Of a DNA stretch of 64,000 bases, positions 59,950 through 64,000 are shown in pieces. A model generated the notes under the pieces. That model did not search any database. It was given only the letters and a program-made list of their open reading frames with translations, and had not been told where the DNA came from. Position numbers and translations under genes: made by a program. This stretch comes from Propionibacteriaceae bacterium (GTDB taxonomy: Bacteria; Actinomycetota; Actinomycetes; Propionibacteriales; Propionibacteriaceae), in assembly GCA_017306015.1 (NCBI GenBank), contig JAFKJK010000031.1, positions 1-64,000 on the forward strand, given 5' to 3'. Position 1 is the stretch's first letter, and the number at the start of each line of letters is the position of its first letter.

Positions 59950-60962
59950 GCGCGGAGGTCCTCGTACAGGGCCAGATGGTCGTTCACCATCCGCTCGACG
60001 CTGAAACGTCGTTCGACGTCGGCTCGACACGCCGACCGGTCGAGGTCGCCCGCGCGAAGCAGCAGTTCCGGCAGCGCCTCGACGCCGGCGAGGTAGCCGG
60101 TAGTACCTGACTGGACGATCTCCGGTGCCGAGCCGCCGGGGGTGCCGACCACCGGCGTCCCCGTTGCCAGGGCTTCGATCATGGCCAGGCCGAACGGCTC
60201 GGCCCACTGGATCGGGTTGAGCAGGGCGAACGCGTCGCCCAGCAGCTCGTACTTCTCGGCGTCGCTCACCTCGCCGATGTACTCGTGCTCGTCGGTCAGC
60301 AGCGGACGGACCTCGTTCTCGAAGTACTCCTGCTCGGCCGCGTCCTGCATCTTGGCGGCGATCCGCAGCGGGACGCCGGCGGCGCGGGCGATTCTGAGGG
60401 CTTCGACGACGCCCTTGTCCGGGTCGATCCGGCCGAGGAACGCCGCATATCCGCCGCGCCCCTCACCGACGGGGACGCGGGACGGGTCGATGCCGTGGTG
60501 GATGACCCGCGCGATCGGGACGTCACCGGCCTGGCGGGCGTGGTCCTGCGAGATCGCCACGACCGCGGTGTCCCTCGCAGCCGCCCGGAACAGCGTGATC
60601 GCCTCGGGGGTGAACGCGTTGTGGTTGGTGACCACGACCGGGACGCCGTCCGGCCGCCCGGAGTAGACCGGGCCCGCGGGCGTGTGGTCGTGGATCACGT
60701 CCACGTCGCCCATGGCCGCGTAGGCGGTGACGATGTGGGCGAGCAGGGGAGTGGCGTCGTTGGTCGTCTCCGGCGCCGACGCCGCCGTCCCCGGGACGAG
60801 CCGCACCGGGCAGGTGCTGTCGGCCGCCGCGGCGAGGATCACCTCGTGACCGGCCGCCTGCAGCCCGGTCGCGAGCAGATCCACCACCATCTCCGTCCCG
60901 CCGTACGCCGGCGGGGGCACCGGTACCCACGGCGGTGCCACCAGCCCGATCCGCATCCGCAT
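59937..60962 (-). CDS. Family 4 glycosyltransferase
   Basis: 341 residues, GT-B fold. N-terminal PPAYGGTEMVVDLLATGL is the acceptor-side glycine loop. The donor side has FLGRIDPDKGVVEAL and the retaining-type motif EPFGLAMIEALATGTPVVGT. Function is probably in glycan or glycolipid synthesis; the acceptor is unknown. It starts at 60962, 63 bp after the convergent rhodanese stop region, and ends overlapping murI. Confidence 0.9.
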
Positions 60963-61025
60963 TCCCTGTCGTCGGTTACCGCACCCTTACCCGATGGCGC
61001 GGTTTCCCACTGCGGCGAGGCGGGA

Positions 61026-61460
61026 TCAGCCGGTGACGACCTCTCCGCCGGCGGACTTCCAGGCGTTGATGCCGCCGTCCAGGTCGAAGAACGTGGTGAA
61101 GCCGACCTGCTGCATGACGGTCATGGCCACCTTCGAGCGATTGGCGCTGCGGCAATAGACGGCGTAGCTCTTGGCCTTGTCGAGGGTGCCGACGCGTTGG
61201 GCGAAGTCGGCGGCCTCGACGTCCACGTTCTGGGCGCCGGCCAGGTGCCCGGCCGCGAACTCCTCCGGCGTCCGTACGTCGAGCAGGACAGTGTCGGGCA
61301 GCTTGGCCGCCGCAGCGAAGTCACCCGATGTCAGGGAGGACCCTGGTGCCGGAGCAGCTGCCGCGGTCGGGCCGCTGTTCAGGCTCGGCGAGCCACTGGA
61401 GCAGCCGACGAGCAGGACGGACGCCGCCACCAGTGCCGTGGCGAGGCGAATGAGTTTCAT
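61026..61460 (-). CDS. Rhodanese-domain lipoprotein
   Basis: 144 residues. Lipobox VGC (Cys20), a flexible Ser/Pro/Ala linker, then one rhodanese domain (TVLLDVRTPEEFAAGHLAGA) with active-site loop YCRSANRSK (Cys103). It should carry sulfur as a persulfide outside the membrane. The ATG overlaps the stop of the small Cys protein upstream, so both are under the palindrome at 61670-61685. Confidence 0.9.
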   Translation of the reverse strand: MKLIRLATALVAASVLLVGCSSGSPSLNSGPTAAAAPAPGSSLTSGDFAAAAKLPDTVLLDVRTPEEFAAGHLAGAQNVDVEAADFAQRVGTLDKAKSYAVYCRSANRSKVAMTVMQQVGFTTFFDLDGGINAWKSAGGEVVTG

Positions 61461-61636
61461 CGCCCGAAGATACTGCCGAACAGTCCCTTGGGGCGCGCCG
61501 CCGCGACCTCCTCTGCGGTGTGCTGGCCGCCACACCACTGCCCGGCAGGCACGGACGCCTTCACCATCGCGACGTGCTGGCCGCAGCCGGCCCAGGTGGT
61601 CTTGCCGCAGACCCTGCAGGTGACGGGATGACACAT
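61457..61636 (-). CDS. Small conserved Cys-rich protein
   Basis: 59 residues. Cysteines C2, C7, C10, C18 and C35 in MCHPVTCRVCGKTTWAGCGQ and QWCGGQH suggest metal or sulfur binding. The same pattern is widely seen in actinobacteria as an uncharacterised protein. Start ATG at 61636 is fixed by AAGGAGAA upstream. First gene of the rhodanese operon, 33 bp from the operator palindrome. Confidence 0.8.
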   Translation of the reverse strand: MCHPVTCRVCGKTTWAGCGQHVAMVKASVPAGQWCGGQHTAEEVAAARPKGLFGSIFGR

Positions 61637-61669
61637 ACTCGGTTCTCCTTCGTTGTCGGTGGCTCCAAT

Positions 61670-61685
61670 ATACCCCCGGGGGTAT
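61670..61685. promoter_or_regulatory. CsoR/CstR-type palindromic operator
   Basis: ATACCCCCGGGGGTAT is a perfect 16-bp palindrome. Operators of this form are known for the CsoR/RcnR/CstR family, which sense copper, nickel or persulfides. It lies between the divergent Cys protein/rhodanese pair and rph. With a rhodanese below it, a CstR-like persulfide response is the more likely reading (inference). No regulator gene of the family is in the window. Confidence 0.7.
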
Positions 61686-61734
61686 GCAGGGACGCAAACC
61701 GGACACTGTCGGGCCACGCGGATAAGGTGAGCCT

Positions 61735-62460
61735 ATGTCGTCACTCCGGGCCGATGGCCGCTCTCCGTCCGACCTGCGCGAGGTCCGGATCACCCGCAAC
61801 TGGCTCGACCACGCCGAGGGCTCGGTGCTGGTCGAATTCGGCGCGACCCGGGTCCTGGTCGCGGCCTCGGTGACCGAGGGCGTCCCGCGCTGGCGCAAGG
61901 GCAGCGGGCTGGGCTGGGTCACCGCCGAGTACGCGATGCTGCCCCGGGCCACCCACACCCGCAGCGAACGCGAGGTGAAGCGTGGCCAGATCGGCGGACG
62001 CACCCACGAGATCAGCCGGCTGATCGGGCGCAGCCTTCGCGCGGTGATCGACTACGCCGCGCTCGGCGAGAACACGATCGTCCTCGACTGCGACGTGCTC
62101 CAAGCCGACGGCGGCACCCGGACGGCCTCGGTCACCGGCGCCTACGTCGCGCTGGCGGACGCGGTCAGCTGGCTGCGCGAACGCAGCCTCCTGGTCGGCG
62201 AGCCGCTGACCGGCTCGGTCTCCGCGGTGTCGGTCGGGGTCATCGGGGACACCGCCATGCTCGACCTGGCCTACACCGAGGACTCCACGGCAGAGGTCGA
62301 CCTGAACGTCGTCGCCACCGGCGCGGGGGAGTTCGTCGAGGTCCAGGGCACGGCCGAGGGCAGGCCGTTCAACCGCGCCCGGCTCGACGAGCTGCTCGAC
62401 CTGGGGCTCGCCGGCTGTGCCCAGCTCTCCCGGCTGCAGCAGGAGGCGCTGGCCCGGTGA
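61735..62460 (+). CDS. rph: Ribonuclease PH
   Basis: 241 residues. It trims tRNA 3' ends by phosphorolysis. LREVRITRNWLDHAEGSVLVEFG, YAMLPRATHTRSEREV and DCDVLQADGGTRTAS are diagnostic. It overlaps rdgB by GTGA, the usual pair. The ATG lies 49 bp from the palindrome, so the same regulator may also touch this promoter. Confidence 0.96.
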   Translation: MSSLRADGRSPSDLREVRITRNWLDHAEGSVLVEFGATRVLVAASVTEGVPRWRKGSGLGWVTAEYAMLPRATHTRSEREVKRGQIGGRTHEISRLIGRSLRAVIDYAALGENTIVLDCDVLQADGGTRTASVTGAYVALADAVSWLRERSLLVGEPLTGSVSAVSVGVIGDTAMLDLAYTEDSTAEVDLNVVATGAGEFVEVQGTAEGRPFNRARLDELLDLGLAGCAQLSRLQQEALAR

Positions 62461-63056
62461 GCGTGGTGGTGGTGGCGACCCACAACGCGAAGAAGGCGGC
62501 CGAGCTGCACCGGGTGCTGGCGGCGTCCGGCGTGGAGGCGGACGTCCGCGGGCTGGACGCCTTCCCGGCCTACCCCGAGCCGGCCGAGACCGAGCGCACC
62601 TTCGAGGGCAACGCCCTGATCAAGGCGCGCGCCGCGGTCGCGGCCACCGGGCACCTCGCCGTCGCCGACGACTCCGGGCTGGAGGTCGACCTGCTCAACG
62701 GGATGCCCGGCGTCCGCTCGGCCCGGTGGTCGGGACCTGATGCCACCGACCAGCGCAACCTCGACCTCCTGGTTGCCCAGCTCGCCGACACCGAGGAGGC
62801 CGACCGAACCGCCCGGTTCGTGTGCGCGATGGCCCTGGTCACTCCCGACGGCACCGAGAAGCTCGTCCGCGGCGTGATGGACGGCCGGCTCGTCCTCGAA
62901 CCGCGCGGCGACAACGGCTTCGGCTACGACCCGATCTTCGTCGCCGACGGCAGCCAGGTCACCAACGGCGAACTGAGCCCGGAGGCGAAGGACGCCATCA
63001 GCCATCGGGGACGGGCCGTCCGCGCGATGGTGCCGATCCTGAAGGAGTACCTGTGA
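62457..63056 (+). CDS. rdgB: XTP/dITP diphosphatase
   Basis: 199 residues. It removes non-canonical purine triphosphates. Motifs: ATHNAKKAAELHRVL, FEGNALIKARAA, VADDSGLEVDLLNG, and GDNGFGYDPIFV. GTG start overlaps rph; its stop overlaps thyA. Confidence 0.96.
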   Translation: MSVVVVATHNAKKAAELHRVLAASGVEADVRGLDAFPAYPEPAETERTFEGNALIKARAAVAATGHLAVADDSGLEVDLLNGMPGVRSARWSGPDATDQRNLDLLVAQLADTEEADRTARFVCAMALVTPDGTEKLVRGVMDGRLVLEPRGDNGFGYDPIFVADGSQVTNGELSPEAKDAISHRGRAVRAMVPILKEYL

Positions 63057-63847
63057 AGCAGTACCTCGAGCTCCTCGACCGCGTCCTCACCGACGGCACC
63101 GAGAAATCCGACCGCACCGGAACCGGCACGCTCAGCGTCTTCGGCCACCAGATGCGCTTCGACCTCACCGAAGGCTTCCCGCTGCTGACGACCAAGAAGC
63201 TGCACACCCGCAGCATCTTCGGCGAGTTGCTGTGGTTCCTGCGCGGGTCGACCAACGTCGGCTGGCTGCGTGAGAACGGCATCACCATCTGGGACGAGTG
63301 GGCCGACGCCAACGGCGACCTCGGCCCGATCTACGGGTACCAGTGGCGCTCCTGGCCCACCCCCGACGGCGGCCACGTCGACCAGATCCAGGCCGTCATC
63401 GAGTCGATCCGGTCCAATCCCGACAGCCGCCGGCACATCGTCAGCGCCTGGAACGTCGGCCAGCTGTCGGAGATGGCGCTGCCGCCCTGCCACGCGTTCT
63501 TCCAGTTCTACGTGGCGGACGGCAAGCTCTCCTGCCAGCTCTACCAGCGCTCGGCGGACATCTTCCTCGGCGTCCCGTTCAACATCGCCTCGTACGCCCT
63601 GCTGACCCACCTGATCGCCCAGGTCACCGGGCTCGGCGTCGGCGACTTCGTCCACACCCTGGGCGACGCGCACCTCTACCTCAACCACCTCGACCAGGCG
63701 AAGCTGCAGCTCTCGCGCGCACCGCGTCCGCTGCCGCGACTGCTGCTCAACCCGGACGTGACCAGCATCGACGCGTTCGAACTGAGCGACATCGAGGTGA
63801 TCGACTACGACCCGCACCCGGGCATCAAGGCCCCGATCGCGGTCTAG
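63053..63847 (+). CDS. thyA: Thymidylate synthase
   Basis: 264 residues. It methylates dUMP using methylene-tetrahydrofolate. Arg loop DRTGTGTLSVFGHQMRFDL, nucleophile in ALPPCHAFFQFYV, and GVPFNIASYALL with NHLDQ are diagnostic. GTG start overlaps rdgB by GTGA. It is followed after 10 bp by folA, which recycles the dihydrofolate produced. Confidence 0.97.
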   Translation: MKQYLELLDRVLTDGTEKSDRTGTGTLSVFGHQMRFDLTEGFPLLTTKKLHTRSIFGELLWFLRGSTNVGWLRENGITIWDEWADANGDLGPIYGYQWRSWPTPDGGHVDQIQAVIESIRSNPDSRRHIVSAWNVGQLSEMALPPCHAFFQFYVADGKLSCQLYQRSADIFLGVPFNIASYALLTHLIAQVTGLGVGDFVHTLGDAHLYLNHLDQAKLQLSRAPRPLPRLLLNPDVTSIDAFELSDIEVIDYDPHPGIKAPIAV

Positions 63848-63857
63848 GGAGACGCGC

Positions 63858-64000
63858 ATGCGGATCATCGCGATCGCCATCGTGGCGGACAACGGCGTCA
63901 TCGGGGACGGTGCGAGGCAGCCGTTCGAGTTCGCCGAGGACTGGGCCCGCTACAAGCGGGTCACGCTCGGCCACCCGATGATCATGGGACGCAGGACGCA
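63858..64000 (+). CDS. folA: Dihydrofolate reductase, N-terminal part (cut by window edge)
   Basis: The first 47 codons and two bases of DHFR. It reduces dihydrofolate with NADPH. Visible are IIAIAIVADNGVIGDGAR at the start and YKRVTLGHPMIMGRRT, the NADPH-binding motif. The partner thyA lies 10 bp upstream. The rest is beyond the window. Confidence 0.9.
   Translation, partial: MRIIAIAIVADNGVIGDGARQPFEFAEDWARYKRVTLGHPMIMGRRT

Overview
The window is chromosomal DNA of a high-G+C actinobacterium. Supporting marks are a WhiB protein, a decaprenyl-phosphate phosphoribosyltransferase, a split acyl-CoA carboxylase with a small epsilon subunit, an LCP cell-wall ligase, DUF3499, DUF3039 and DUF5719 proteins, many GTG starts and heavy use of ATGA/GTGA stop-start overlaps. 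A member of the Propionibacteriales is a reasonable guess, but the sequence alone does not fix the genus. No tRNA, rRNA, CRISPR array, phage or intact insertion sequence was seen.

Layout. 1-4.8 kb: a carbohydrate uptake operon (GH3 hydrolase, two ABC permeases, binding lipoprotein) facing a LacI repressor, with an operator between them. 4.9-8.1 kb: an SDR enzyme, a palindromic repeat cluster and a PadR operon. 8.1-9.9 kb: biotin carboxylase/BCCP subunit. 10.0-19.4 kb: an accessory block with a CorA-like transporter, a cluster of one secreted protein, three lipoproteins and a MacAB/FtsX-type ABC system (11.3-17.1 kb), then LysE, SDR and UbiA genes and a 64-bp inverted repeat. 19.5-27.8 kb: Maf, DUF937, carboxylase epsilon and beta subunits, BirA, PH-domain and GtrA proteins, two orphan genes, a peptidase E-like protein, and PurK/PurE.

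27.9-46.7 kb: cell-envelope and mannose metabolism. It holds an LCP ligase, a serine-hydrolase-fold lipoprotein, TIGR03089, mannose-1-phosphate guanylyltransferase, WhiB, a large glycosyltransferase, DUF5719, a metallopeptidase-like protein, a CAP-domain exoprotein, DUF3499, phosphomannomutase, Trm112-like, a SIS-domain gene broken by one in-frame TGA, a CDF exporter, a pair of exported proteins and AhcY. The gene order from the carboxylase to ahcY closely matches, as I remember it, the M. tuberculosis accA3-to-sahH region and the Streptomyces equivalent. 46.7-51.3 kb: VanY, SixA, DUF3039, an HNH/DUF222 remnant beside a second copy of the palindromic repeat, a methyltransferase, a short membrane protein and an MFS transporter.

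51.3-64 kb: MalQ, then pncA-pncB facing clpS-DUF2017, an iron-regulated feoABC operon with a visible DtxR/IdeR-like box, murI, a glycosyltransferase, a rhodanese lipoprotein with a small Cys protein behind a CsoR/CstR-like palindrome, then rph-rdgB-thyA-folA (folA runs off the end). This follows the mycobacterial pncB1-clpS-murI-rphA order with feoABC and the sulfur module as local insertions.

The best candidates for something undescribed are the 11.3-17.1 kb secreted-protein/lipoprotein/ABC cluster, the 30-bp palindromic repeat family that supplies stop codons and flanks an HNH relic, and the palindrome-controlled rhodanese module.
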